From Ruminococcaceae bacterium UBA1730 (GTDB taxonomy: Bacteria; Bacillota; Clostridia; Oscillospirales; Acutalibacteraceae): 33,311 nt of DNA. Position 1 is the first letter of the stretch. Each line of letters begins with the position of its first letter. The notes under the pieces are model-generated. The model did not search any database. It was not told where the DNA came from and saw only the letters and a program-made list of their open reading frames with translations. Below are positions 17,601 through 24,128 of this stretch, one piece after another. The position numbers and the translations under genes are program-made. The stretch spans positions 11,259 to 44,569 of the forward strand of contig DCII01000014.1 in the NCBI GenBank assembly GCA_002315935.1, read 5' to 3'.

Positions 17601-18213
17601 TGCGGAAGGCTTCAACAGCGTCCATGTCGCACATTTCTTTAAGGTCTGCATAATCCCATACTTCAATCTTCTGAATTTCATGAGAAGTACGGAAACCGTC
17701 AAAGAAGTTGATGAAGGGAACTCTGCCCTTGATTGCTGCAAGGTGAGCAACTGCACCGAGGTCCATAACTTCCTGAGGATTGGTCTCAGCGAGCATAGCG
17801 AAACCTGTCTGGCGGCAGGCATAAACGTCTGAATGGTCGCCGAAAATGTTAAGTGCATGAGATGCAACGCAACGGGCTGAAACGTGGAATACGCAGGGAA
17901 GAAGCTCGCCGGCGATCTTATACATATTGGGAATCATAAGAAGAAGTCCCTGCGAAGCAGTGTATGTTGTTGTGAGAGCACCTGCTGCGAGAGAACCGTG
18001 AACGGTACCTGCTGCACCCGCCTCTGACTGCATTTCTGCAACTTTAACTGTTGTGCCGAAGATATTTTTCTGACCCTGTGCCGACCACTGGTCAACATAG
18101 TCTGCCATGGGGCTCGACGGGGTGATGGGGTAAATACCTGCAACCTCGGTGAACGCATAGGAAACGTGAGCCGCAGCGTTGTTGCCGTCCATGGTCTTCA
18201 TTTTTCTTGCCAT
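14674..18213 (-). CDS. nifJ: Pyruvate:ferredoxin (flavodoxin) oxidoreductase, single-chain
   Basis: A 1179-residue enzyme of the anaerobic single-polypeptide type that oxidises pyruvate with CoA to acetyl-CoA and CO2, reducing ferredoxin. In order: the N-terminal pyrophosphate-binding domain beginning VAGIYPITPSSPMADYVDQW, the gamma-type domain with FWGLGGDGTVGANKDSIKI near residue 425, and a ferredoxin domain with CAQCNKCAYVCPHATI and CMGCGVCVGVCPTNS (about residues 690-765). A third cluster/TPP region includes CAGCAETSYARL and ATGCSSIWGG, and the thiamine site shows GDGWAYDIGFGG and YSNTGGQASKAS. Length matches the family. AGGAGGAAAAAAC precedes the ATG. A strong promoter lies at 18264-18292 and a terminator follows, so it is a single-gene unit. 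Confidence 0.98.
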   Translation of the reverse strand: MARKMKTMDGNNAAAHVSYAFTEVAGIYPITPSSPMADYVDQWSAQGQKNIFGTTVKVAEMQSEAGAAGTVHGSLAAGALTTTYTASQGLLLMIPNMYKIAGELLPCVFHVSARCVASHALNIFGDHSDVYACRQTGFAMLAETNPQEVMDLGAVAHLAAIKGRVPFINFFDGFRTSHEIQKIEVWDYADLKEMCDMDAVEAFRKRALNPERPVMRGSHENGDIFFQHREACNTYYDALPAIVEEYMGKVNAKLGTDYQLFNYYGAPDADRVIVAMGSICDVAEEVIDYLIAKGEKVGLVKVRLYRPFSAEKLAAAIPASAKKIAVLDRTKEPGSLGEPLFLDVVAALAATGKTGIKVVGGRYGLGSKDTPPSSVFAVYEELAKDAPKAQFTLGINDDVTGLSLAETEAPNTAAEGTIECKFWGLGGDGTVGANKDSIKIIGDHTNKFVQAYFQYDSKKTGGITISHLRFGDKAIKSPYYINKADFVACHNPSYVEKGYKMVNDVKPGGVYLINCQWDFDELNAKMPAEAKRYIAKNNIQLYTINAIDIAASIGLGKRTNTVLQSAFFSLAKVLPAEEAIGYMKEKAQKFMKKGKEIVEMNEKAIDAGADALVKIDVPADWATAADAEAAPASKGAAKLVKQVDSIMKPVGLMNGDSLPVSAFVDCADGTFQQGAAAYEKRGVAVMVPAWNGASCAQCNKCAYVCPHATIRPYALTAEEAANAPENAIIVDKKGKGKDAYKYTLAVSPLDCMGCGVCVGVCPTNSLTMVSRESQDAMQPVFDYMVENVSVKEDLADNTVIGSQFKTPLLEFSGSCAGCAETSYARLITQLFGDRMYISNATGCSSIWGGPAATSPYTVNKEGHGPAWANSLFEDNAEHGFGMYLGQNAIRNNLIAKVKEVAAAECASEEAKAAANAYLATLDDGKANAEAAKALVAAIEGADCDTCKAIVASKEYLAKKSVWIFGGDGWAYDIGFGGVDHVLASGEDVNIMVFDTEVYSNTGGQASKASNIGQVAQFAAAGKAIAKKSLAEIAMSYGYVYVAQIAMGADQNQTIKALTEAEAYHGPSIVIAYAPCEMHSIKGGMINCQAEMKKAVDCGYWNMFRYNPALKAEGKNPFTIDSKPATTSYRDFIMNEARYSSLTRAFPERAEELFTKAEATSVDRYEHLLKLKDLYAPKAD

Positions 18214-18263
18214 AGTTTTTTCCTCCTGATAATTTTGTTTGGGATTTCAAAATACCACATGTT

Positions 18264-18292
18264 ATATTACCACTTTTCAAAATGTTTGTAAA
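18264..18292 (-). promoter_or_regulatory. Strong promoter of the pyruvate:ferredoxin oxidoreductase gene
   Basis: On the minus strand, TTTACA (18287-18292), a 17-base spacer and TAATAT (18264-18269) preceded by TGG, an extended -10. Each hexamer matches at five and four of six positions. The 5' leader is about 45 bases and contains AGGAGG. Confidence 0.7.
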
Positions 18293-18299
18293 CACCTAA

Positions 18300-18539
18300 T
18301 TATTTGAAAAATGTAAAAATTTTATAAAATTATTTATTTATTATTATTTAAAGAGTATAATTGGGAAAGCTGAGAGTCTTAAGGAAAACTTTTTTTGACT
18401 GTATTAACGGTCGGAACGACAGGGATTTTTACTCTTGCTTCCGTCTTGTCATTGCGAGGAGCATAGCGACATGGCAATCCGTTCTTTATATTTATTAGCA
18501 TAAAGTTCACTTTAAACTTTGAAAAAGGAGTTGACCGCA
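18300..18539. other. Intergenic region between nifJ and the phosphatidyltransferase gene
   Basis: AT-rich spacer. It holds a TATAAT at 18356-18361 without a good -35 (TTTATT at 18333-18338), a run TTTTTTTGACTG near 18391, the dispersed repeat copy at 18448-18482, and a short palindrome TAAAGTTCACTTTA at 18501-18514 close to the downstream gene's ribosome binding site. I cannot assign an RNA gene here. Confidence 0.4.
18448..18482 (+). repeat. Dispersed palindromic repeat, GTCATTGCGAG type, copy 1
   Basis: GTCATTGCGAGGAGCATAGC continues as GACATGGCAATCCGT. TTGC at the left end pairs with GCAA at the right end with interrupted inner pairing, giving a small hairpin. A second copy at 26547-26574 shares GTCATTGCGAG, the ATGGCAA segment and CCGT. 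Such short REP-like elements are common in intergenic regions of many bacteria. Confidence 0.6.
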
Positions 18540-19049
18540 ATGAAACACATCCCTAATATTTTAACGGCATTGAGAATTGTTTTTTCTGCTGTGCTTTTCA
18601 TTCAGCATCCCTTTTCGGCGTGGTTTTATATCTTCTATTCTCTTTGCGGAATCAGCGACATGGCAGACGGCTTTGCCGCCCGTAAACTGAAGGCGGAAAG
18701 CTCTTTCGGGGCAAGGCTTGACAGCATTGCGGACATCATTTTTCTGGCGGTTACTGCAATATTGATTTTTCCTTATCTGACAATAAAAAAATGTATAGTT
18801 GTTATTATTTTTTTAATATTTATTTTCAGAATTATCGGGATTCTGCTCGGTATTATACTGCATAAAAAACTTGTTATGCTTCATACTGTTGCGGAAAAAA
18901 TAACGGGGTTTATGCTTTTTGTTTCGGTTTATTTTGTTGAAAAAATTGATATAAATATTCTTGCAGTTCCGATATGCATTGCCGCTCTTTTTGCCGCATC
19001 GCAGGAAATGTTTCTGATAATAAAAGAGAAAAACGGCCTGCCGCAATGA
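18540..19049 (+). CDS. CDP-alcohol phosphatidyltransferase family membrane enzyme
   Basis: A 169-residue integral membrane protein with the complete CDP-alcohol phosphatidyltransferase motif: DG-x2-AR-x8-G-x3-D-x3-D, read in ADGFAARKLKAESSFGARLD followed by SIAD, around residues 45-70. The rest is hydrophobic with about five or six membrane segments. The family joins a CDP-diacylglycerol to an alcohol such as glycerol-3-phosphate. The N-terminus HIPNILTALRIVFS resembles PgsA, but the protein is slightly short and the alcohol cannot be fixed from sequence, so no symbol is given. An in-frame TTG at 18519 exists, but AAGGAG at 18525-18530 is nine bases before the ATG at 18540. Its end overlaps the terminator at 19030-19060. 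Confidence 0.88.
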   Translation: MKHIPNILTALRIVFSAVLFIQHPFSAWFYIFYSLCGISDMADGFAARKLKAESSFGARLDSIADIIFLAVTAILIFPYLTIKKCIVVIIFLIFIFRIIGILLGIILHKKLVMLHTVAEKITGFMLFVSVYFVEKIDINILAVPICIAALFAASQEMFLIIKEKNGLPQ

Positions 19050-19060
19050 CAGACCGTTTT
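19030..19060. terminator. Bidirectional terminator between the phosphatidyltransferase and ferredoxin genes
   Basis: An 11-base stem, AAAACGGCCTG (19030-19040) with CAGACCGTTTT (19050-19060), has one mismatch and a 9-base loop. The left arm and loop lie inside the last codons of the plus-strand gene. Plus-strand T-richness follows the stem, and on the minus strand the stem runs into TTTTTCTCTTTTA, so it can serve both convergent genes. Confidence 0.8.
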
Positions 19061-19073
19061 CTGTTAATCTGAA

Positions 19074-19244
19074 TTATTCAGCCTTGGGAGCTTCTACGGG
19101 GCAGGTGCCTGCGCAAGCACCGCATTCGATGCAGGTATCAGCGTCGATAACGTACTTGCCGTCGCCCTCGGAGATAGCTTCTACGGGGCATTCTGCTGCA
19201 CAAGCGCCGCAGGAGATGCACTCATCACCGATTACATATGCCAT
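19074..19244 (-). CDS. 2[4Fe-4S] ferredoxin, clostridial type
   Basis: A 56-residue protein, MAYVIGDECISCGACAAECP at the start and a second half with CIECGACAGTCPVEAPKAE. Cysteines 9, 12, 15, 19 and 38, 41, 44, 48 form two C-x2-C-x2-C-x3-CP motifs, each for one 4Fe-4S cluster. This is the classic low-potential electron carrier of clostridia and the expected acceptor for the pyruvate:ferredoxin oxidoreductase encoded just upstream. AGGAGG is correctly placed before the ATG. It has its own promoter (19277-19304) and shares a terminator with the convergent gene, so it is monocistronic. Length is exactly that of the family. Confidence 0.97.
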   Translation of the reverse strand: MAYVIGDECISCGACAAECPVEAISEGDGKYVIDADTCIECGACAGTCPVEAPKAE

Positions 19245-19276
19245 AGTGTTTTGTCCTCCTTATGATATTTGATATT

Positions 19277-19304
19277 ATTGTAACATATTATCTCAAAAAA
19301 GCAA
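19277..19304 (-). promoter_or_regulatory. Promoter of the ferredoxin gene
   Basis: On the minus strand, TGTTACAAT (TACAAT at 19277-19282 with a TGn extension) about 33 bases before the ATG. TTGCTT at 19299-19304 is a weak -35 with a 16-base spacer. Confidence 0.55.
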
Positions 19305-19316
19305 GAGTATTTTTTG

Positions 19317-19356
19317 TTTATCTTCTATGCCTTTTTATTTATCTTCTATGCCTTTA
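19317..19356 (-). repeat. 21-base tandem duplication across the ricT stop codon
   Basis: On the minus strand, AAAGGCATAGAAGATAAA followed by TAA is immediately repeated as the same 18 bases followed by CAA. The unit encodes KGIEDK. The first copy ends ricT; the second lies in the 3' region, in frame, and differs by the stop base. Confidence 0.85.
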
Positions 19357-20204
19357 AGTGCTTCAAGCTCGGATTTGTCGATTTTGATTTTTGCATCCTT
19401 AACAAGCTTAACATCACGGCGGTGGAAAACTCTCGGTTGGGCATCGGGATTATTATGAAGCTGAACCTTGAGCTTGCCGGTAAGAAGGCTGAAATCAACA
19501 ACCGTGCCTGCACCGTCTGATGTTTCAACGATTGCACCCGGCTTCGGCGTGATTTTCAGAAGATGCTCATAGGCATCCTGCTCATATTTGAGACAGCACA
19601 TGAGTCTGCCGCACACTCCGCTGATTTTTGTGGGGTTAAGCGAAAGACCCTGTTCCTTTGCCATTTTGATTGAAACAGGCTGGAAATCTCCGAGAAAACT
19701 GCTGCAACAGAACGGTCTGCCGCACATTCCGAGACCCCCGAGCATTTTCGCTTCGTCTCTTACACCTATCTGGCGAAGCTCGATTCTTGTTCTGAACACG
19801 CTTGCAAGGTCCTTTACGAGGTCTCTGAAATCAACCCTGCCGTCTGCGGTGAAATAGAAAAGGATTTTTGCTCCGTCAAAGGTGTATTCAACATCAACGA
19901 GCTTCATGTCAAGTGCATGACGCTCGATTTTTTCTTCGCAGATTGAAAAGGCTTCCTTCTCTTTTCTGCGGTTTTCTTTTGCTCTGTTTATATCTTCGTT
20001 GGTTGCTTTGCGGATGAGCTTCTTGAGCGGCTTGACAATTTCGCCGTCTTCAATCTCACTGTTATCCATTGCAACAACGCCGCATTCAATGCCTCTGACG
20101 GTTTCAACGATAACATATTCGCCTTTTTTCAGCTTTAATCCGTCCGGGTTGAAATAATAAACCTTTCCGACTTCCTTGAAACGGACGCCGATAACTTCTG
20201 CCAT
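19335..20204 (-). CDS. ricT: PSP1-domain protein RicT (YaaT)
   Basis: A 289-residue protein with the PSP1 domain: VIGVRFKEVGKVYYFNPDGL at the start and YVIVETVRGIECGVVAMDN next. The cysteine-containing core reads LGGLGMCGRPFCCSSFLGDF followed later by SGVCGRLMCCLKYEQ (about residues 165-215). In Bacillus subtilis this protein forms the Ric (Y-) complex with YmcA and YlbF, carries iron-sulfur clusters and affects RNase Y function and sporulation control. The frame opens at a TTG at 20216, but GGAGGT sits just before the ATG at 20204, so the latter is the start. It is last in the darA-holB-ricT run, 15 bases after holB. The stop is inside a tandem duplication. Confidence 0.94.
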   Translation of the reverse strand: MAEVIGVRFKEVGKVYYFNPDGLKLKKGEYVIVETVRGIECGVVAMDNSEIEDGEIVKPLKKLIRKATNEDINRAKENRRKEKEAFSICEEKIERHALDMKLVDVEYTFDGAKILFYFTADGRVDFRDLVKDLASVFRTRIELRQIGVRDEAKMLGGLGMCGRPFCCSSFLGDFQPVSIKMAKEQGLSLNPTKISGVCGRLMCCLKYEQDAYEHLLKITPKPGAIVETSDGAGTVVDFSLLTGKLKVQLHNNPDAQPRVFHRRDVKLVKDAKIKIDKSELEALKGIEDK

Positions 20205-20219
20205 ATTTACCTCCAAGAG

Positions 20220-21107
20220 TTAATTGGTAATTGCTCTGCGTAAAAGAGTGCAGAGCCTTGTTACCGTGAGATTATGGTTCGCATTCTGACGGATTGATTC
20301 AATCAGCCCGTCTGAAGCTTCCGATGCTTCAAGCAATGAACGCTTTGTGAGCTTTGAAGAGAGCTTTTCGGCAACCTCCGAAATATCATCCTCAACATCG
20401 CCACCATCAAACTTTATTCTCAATGCCGCCGCAAAGATTTCCTGCATCACCGGGAGCGTTGACTTAAGCAGAGCGGCATCCTTTTCGAATTGACCTGCGG
20501 CCTTGACCGTTTCAAAATCATCGGGACTGACGAGCGAATAAGCTATATCCGATGCGGCTGAAACAAGCTTTTCTCTGGGGATGGTATTATCATCCGAAAG
20601 CCTTGCCTCGCCGAGGCTATATACTGCCGCTCTTGAAAGAACTGTCGGCAGAAATCCCGATTTCGATGAGCAGAGCAGGATGAAATTGACATATGAAGGC
20701 GGTTCTTCAAGGATTTTGAGAATCGCATTCTGACCCTCAAGACCCATTGAGTGGGCATTTTCGAGAATAAAAACCTTTCTGTCCGCTTCATTGGGCAGAA
20801 TATAAGCTTGAGTTCGGATGCTCCGCACCATGTCAACCCTGAATGCCTTTGCCTTATCCTCGGCAGAAAAAACAGGAATATCGGGATGAGAATCTGCGGC
20901 GGCTTTGATGCAGTTTGGGCATATTCCGCAGGGACGGGGTTCACCGCCTGTGCAGATAAGAGCCGCAGAAATCTTTTCAGCAAGAGCCATTCTTTCTTCG
21001 GGAGTACCGCCTTCGATTATTGCGGCATGAGGAAATCTTCCGAGGGAAATCTCTGTATATATCCTGCTTTCGCAGCTGTCTTCAGCATTGAAACTGCCGA
21101 TTCTCAT
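20220..21107 (-). CDS. holB: DNA polymerase III delta-prime subunit
   Basis: A 295-residue clamp-loader subunit of the AAA+ family. Four cysteines at residues 52, 60, 63 and 66 (CTGGEPRPCGICPNC) form the zinc site typical of clamp-loader subunits, and the central segment KVFILENAHSMGLEGQNAIL followed by KILEEPPSYVNFILL matches the family's Walker B and sensor regions. In place of a Walker A motif there is IIEGGTPEERMALAEKI, with no P-loop lysine, in keeping with delta-prime being a non-hydrolysing subunit. The end shows the usual helical collar. The start overlaps the darA stop (ATGA, 21104-21107). The gene order darA-holB-ricT matches Bacillus. Confidence 0.93.
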   Translation of the reverse strand: MRIGSFNAEDSCESRIYTEISLGRFPHAAIIEGGTPEERMALAEKISAALICTGGEPRPCGICPNCIKAAADSHPDIPVFSAEDKAKAFRVDMVRSIRTQAYILPNEADRKVFILENAHSMGLEGQNAILKILEEPPSYVNFILLCSSKSGFLPTVLSRAAVYSLGEARLSDDNTIPREKLVSAASDIAYSLVSPDDFETVKAAGQFEKDAALLKSTLPVMQEIFAAALRIKFDGGDVEDDISEVAEKLSSKLTKRSLLEASEASDGLIESIRQNANHNLTVTRLCTLLRRAITN

Positions 21108-21427
21108 AATTTGATGAATTTATCAACATCAATAACGAAAACGGTTGCACCGCCGACGGTGATTTCAACGGGCTTCGAGAGAATTCCTTCCATTGCATAG
21201 CCTATTGACGGAGCAATAATCTGAGTACGCTTCTTTGAATATTCGCCGATAACCGCAATAACATCATCAACCTTTTCTTCCTCAACGCCTATCATAAGAG
21301 TAACGTTGCCGGATTTGAGGAAGCCGCCTGATGTTGCAAGCTTTGTTGAATAATAACCGTTTGTTGAAAGAGCGTTGATAACTGCGGAGCTGTCGTCTCC
21401 GTTGATAACTGCAATGATAAGTTTCAT
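21104..21427 (-). CDS. darA: PII-like cyclic di-AMP receptor DarA (YaaQ family)
   Basis: A 107-residue PII-like protein: MKLIIAVINGDDSSAVINAL, followed by LSTNGYYSTKLATSGGFLKS and GNVTLMIGVEEEKVDDVI. This is the DUF970 family, whose Bacillus, Listeria and Staphylococcus members (DarA/PstA) are trimeric cyclic di-AMP receptors. It is cytoplasmic and presumably links c-di-AMP to an unknown target. The start overlaps the end of the QueG-like gene and the end overlaps holB, both by four bases, so translation is coupled across three genes. In Bacillus, yaaR lies between it and holB; here it is absent. Confidence 0.94.
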   Translation of the reverse strand: MKLIIAVINGDDSSAVINALSTNGYYSTKLATSGGFLKSGNVTLMIGVEEEKVDDVIAVIGEYSKKRTQIIAPSIGYAMEGILSKPVEITVGGATVFVIDVDKFIKL

Positions 21428-22215
21428 GATATTTCTCCTTTTAGAATATTAATGTTTCTGTTTATTGTTTTTCTGCCTCTCCACGCAAATGCTCTGCCTT
21501 CAATATCGGTGTTTTCATCAACATGGGAAATTGCTCCGCTGATGAATTCTTCAATATCGGTTGCGGACACATTTTTATTCATGGGACAGATTAACTGACA
21601 TAAATCACAGCCCCACAGACAGCCGCTGTCTGCAATGAGCTTTTTTTCTTTTTGGGATAACTCGCCTTTTTTCTGCGTTATATCCGAAAGACAGCGTGAA
21701 CGGTCAACACCGTTTTCGCCTATTGCGTTGTTCGGGCAGGATGAAACGCATTTACCGCATTTTATGCATGAATTGATTCCATTATCTATGCACGGAATTT
21801 CAAGGTCGGTGACGATTTCACCGAGAAAAACGAACGAACCGTATTTTTTTGAAATGAAAAGTGAATTCATTCCCCTGACTCCGATACCCGCTTTGCAGGC
21901 GGTTTCAACCTCGGGAATCGGCGAATTATCCGCAAAGGCGGAAAATTCATTTTGGGGATAAGCATTTTTCAGCTCCTCAACTGCCTTGTTGAGCAGCCTT
22001 GCGGTAACCTCGTGGTAATCGGGAACTGCCGCATATCTTGAAACGTTCAGTTCCTCATAGCTTTCAAGAAGATAGGGAAAGCATATAACTATCACCGAGC
22101 GTGGAGAGGATGGCAGACGCTCCTCCGCTCTGCATTTTATGAGATGCTCCGAAACCGATTCGAAGGGGCAGGCTCCCCATAGACTGAATAATCCGTCAAG
22201 AATGCTTCTGAACAT
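21424..22215 (-). CDS. Short QueG-like double-cluster 4Fe-4S protein
   Basis: A 263-residue protein with two ferredoxin-like cysteine groups: CIKCGKCVSSCPNNAIG (about residues 155-171), then C-x-n-GCDLCQLICP near residue 205. The N-terminal part contains GVRGMNSLFISKKYGSFVFL and GEIVTDLEI, typical of epoxyqueuosine reductase QueG. QueG proper, which needs cobalamin to make queuosine in tRNA, is about 380 residues; this one lacks the C-terminal HEAT-like part and no other queuosine genes are near. It may be a related reductase with another substrate. The frame is open from 22245, but the ATG at 22215 is four bases past the AEC transporter stop, behind GGGGTGA, and avoids overlap. Confidence 0.82.
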   Translation of the reverse strand: MFRSILDGLFSLWGACPFESVSEHLIKCRAEERLPSSPRSVIVICFPYLLESYEELNVSRYAAVPDYHEVTARLLNKAVEELKNAYPQNEFSAFADNSPIPEVETACKAGIGVRGMNSLFISKKYGSFVFLGEIVTDLEIPCIDNGINSCIKCGKCVSSCPNNAIGENGVDRSRCLSDITQKKGELSQKEKKLIADSGCLWGCDLCQLICPMNKNVSATDIEEFISGAISHVDENTDIEGRAFAWRGRKTINRNINILKGEIS

Positions 22216-22219
22216 TCCG

Positions 22220-23155
22220 TCACCCCACAGCCTGCGAAAGTGCAATTAAAACGGGCATGGTTAATATTGAAATCAGACTGACCGAAGCAACCGTCTGCGA
22301 AGCAAGTCCTGTATCACGGTCATATTTTGCCGAAAACATAACGGTGTTATTTGCAGGCGGAGCGGAGGATGCAATGGCAAGAGCCGTCAGCAAGGTGCCC
22401 TTGACTCCTATGAATCTCAAAATCGAAATGACGATAACGGGAATAATAACCAGCTTCACGAGAGCGGTCAGATAAATCCCCTTTTCTTTGAACATTGTTT
22501 TAAAATCGGTGTTTGCGATGAATGTTCCGAAAATAAGCATCGCAAGGGGAGTATTGAGATTTGCAATATGTGTTATCGGGGCGGAAACCATATTCGGAAG
22601 CCTGAGCGAAAGCATGAATATCGGCATACCGATGATAACCGCAATAACTCCGGGATTCAGAATCAGCTTTTTTGCATCAAAGCTGAATTCGCCCTTATCG
22701 GCGGTCATAACATACACGCCGTAGGTAAAGTTGCACACCTGGAAGGTGATGATAACGGCGGAGCAATAGAAAACTCCTTCTGCACCGAGAACGGCATTCG
22801 CAAGAGGAAGACCCATATATCCGCAGTTTCCGAATGCGGCGGCGAACCTGAATATTGCCGCTTTATCCTTAGGCGTGCGTGCAAAAATGAAGGTTACGAG
22901 TAAAATCGCAATGAGATGGAGCAATGCTCCGCAACCGAGAGCTTTGAAAAGACCGAGAGCGGTCTCTCTGCTGTATTCAAGGGTAAAGAAGCTTTCGATA
23001 ATCTTTGCGGGGGTAACAATGTAAAACAAGAGGTCAGTGCAGCTTTTTCCGACCTTTTCGGGAAAAAGACCGATTTTGTCGGCAATTGCACCGATTGCAA
23101 CTAATATATAGAGAATTGTAACCTGCTCGGCGGCAATCAGAATATTGCTTATCAT
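22220..23155 (-). CDS. AEC-family transporter (auxin efflux carrier-like permease)
   Basis: A 311-residue membrane protein with about ten hydrophobic segments. Diagnostic parts are GAIADKIGLFPEKVGKSCTD near the N-terminus, AAFGNCGYMGLPLANAVLG (about residues 108-126), and LAIASSAPPANNTVMFSAKY with the following DRDTGLASQTVASVSLISI near the C-terminus. Bacterial members carry organic acids such as malate or malonate, but the substrate here is unknown; being downstream of citrate synthase makes a carboxylate plausible, which is only inference. It begins 16 bases after the preceding membrane-protein gene and ends four bases before the QueG-like start. Confidence 0.92.
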   Translation of the reverse strand: MISNILIAAEQVTILYILVAIGAIADKIGLFPEKVGKSCTDLLFYIVTPAKIIESFFTLEYSRETALGLFKALGCGALLHLIAILLVTFIFARTPKDKAAIFRFAAAFGNCGYMGLPLANAVLGAEGVFYCSAVIITFQVCNFTYGVYVMTADKGEFSFDAKKLILNPGVIAVIIGMPIFMLSLRLPNMVSAPITHIANLNTPLAMLIFGTFIANTDFKTMFKEKGIYLTALVKLVIIPVIVISILRFIGVKGTLLTALAIASSAPPANNTVMFSAKYDRDTGLASQTVASVSLISILTMPVLIALSQAVG

Positions 23156-23171
23156 TTAAAGCTTTCCTTTA

Positions 23172-24116
23172 TTATTCTTCTGTTTTTTCTTCTTCGGAGT
23201 ATTCCTCGATTTTCTGAGCTTCTTCGGGTTCTTCGTCGGTTCCCTTTATTCTTATTCTTGTAAGAACGGTTGAAAGAATAAACAGAGCAATTCCGAAATC
23301 GCAGTAATACGGAACGGAATAGACATACAGAAGCTCTGTTTTTCCTGCAAGAAGAATTACGAACTGCGGAACAAAGCTCAGAAGAGCAAAGAATGCAGAG
23401 GGCAAACCGTAGGCAACGAGCTTCCAATCCAATCCCGTGGCGTTGACCTTTGAATTGACCTGTGCATATGTCATGAAAAAGAGAATGACGAAAATGAGCA
23501 TGAACATTTCAATGGTAAGCTGTGAAACACGAAGATAGCTTATTGTGATTGAGAAACGGTAAACGATTCTTGCAACGCTCCAGAGAACCGGTGCAAGCGA
23601 AAGAAGACGGAAATTTTCTCCGACTGATTTTCCCGAAAGGAATGAAAGTGCACTGACAATGAAGAACAGGGCGGCGAGAATTGCCGTCAGACCTTCAAAA
23701 TTGATAACACTTGTTACCATCTTTTCTCTTGCTGGCTCAAACGCATCGGGATACTGAGGAGAAACAATGAAACCGAGCTGAAGATTGAGAGTGTGATTGA
23801 AGCAGCGGAGTGCATCGCCTAAAGTGAGAACTGCTAAAAGAGCGGAAATAATTCCGCAGCCTGCACGCTTTTTATGGTTTAAATCAAGAACAAGCTTTTT
23901 GCGGCTGATGAAACCGAAAGCCGGGGAAAAGATACAGATTATTGCCATAAAGGCATATAAAGCCCAGATGCCGATATTCTTTTCAGTAAAGAAGCCTGTT
24001 GAGGCCTCGATGTTGGTGAAATACTGAATTGTTCTTAACGGAAGGGCAATGACGGAGACAATTGCAAAGACCATTGCCGGAAGGTTTATTCCTTCAAGAA
24101 GAGTTTTTTTCTGCAT
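23172..24116 (-). CDS. Multi-pass membrane protein of unknown function
   Basis: I do not recognise the family. The 314-residue protein has about eight hydrophobic segments (roughly residues 12-30, 48-68, 85-103, 138-160, 170-190, 203-222, 238-258 and 270-290). A charged loop SRKKLVLDLNHKKRAG lies after the second segment. The C-terminal tail is strongly acidic and cytoplasmic by the positive-inside rule (RIRIKGTDEEPEEAQKIEEY then more glutamates). There are no cysteine motifs or nucleotide-binding sites. It lies 12 bases after citrate synthase and 16 before the AEC transporter, so it is co-transcribed with them. A transporter accessory role is possible but not supported by any motif. Confidence 0.8.
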   Translation of the reverse strand: MQKKTLLEGINLPAMVFAIVSVIALPLRTIQYFTNIEASTGFFTEKNIGIWALYAFMAIICIFSPAFGFISRKKLVLDLNHKKRAGCGIISALLAVLTLGDALRCFNHTLNLQLGFIVSPQYPDAFEPAREKMVTSVINFEGLTAILAALFFIVSALSFLSGKSVGENFRLLSLAPVLWSVARIVYRFSITISYLRVSQLTIEMFMLIFVILFFMTYAQVNSKVNATGLDWKLVAYGLPSAFFALLSFVPQFVILLAGKTELLYVYSVPYYCDFGIALFILSTVLTRIRIKGTDEEPEEAQKIEEYSEEEKTEE

Positions 24117-24128
24117 TCGGATAACACC

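Noticed and set aside
18356..18361. TATAAT in the nifJ/phosphatidyltransferase spacer as a promoter for a small RNA
   Set aside because: No matching -35, no clear terminator within 150 bases and no recognisable RNA fold.
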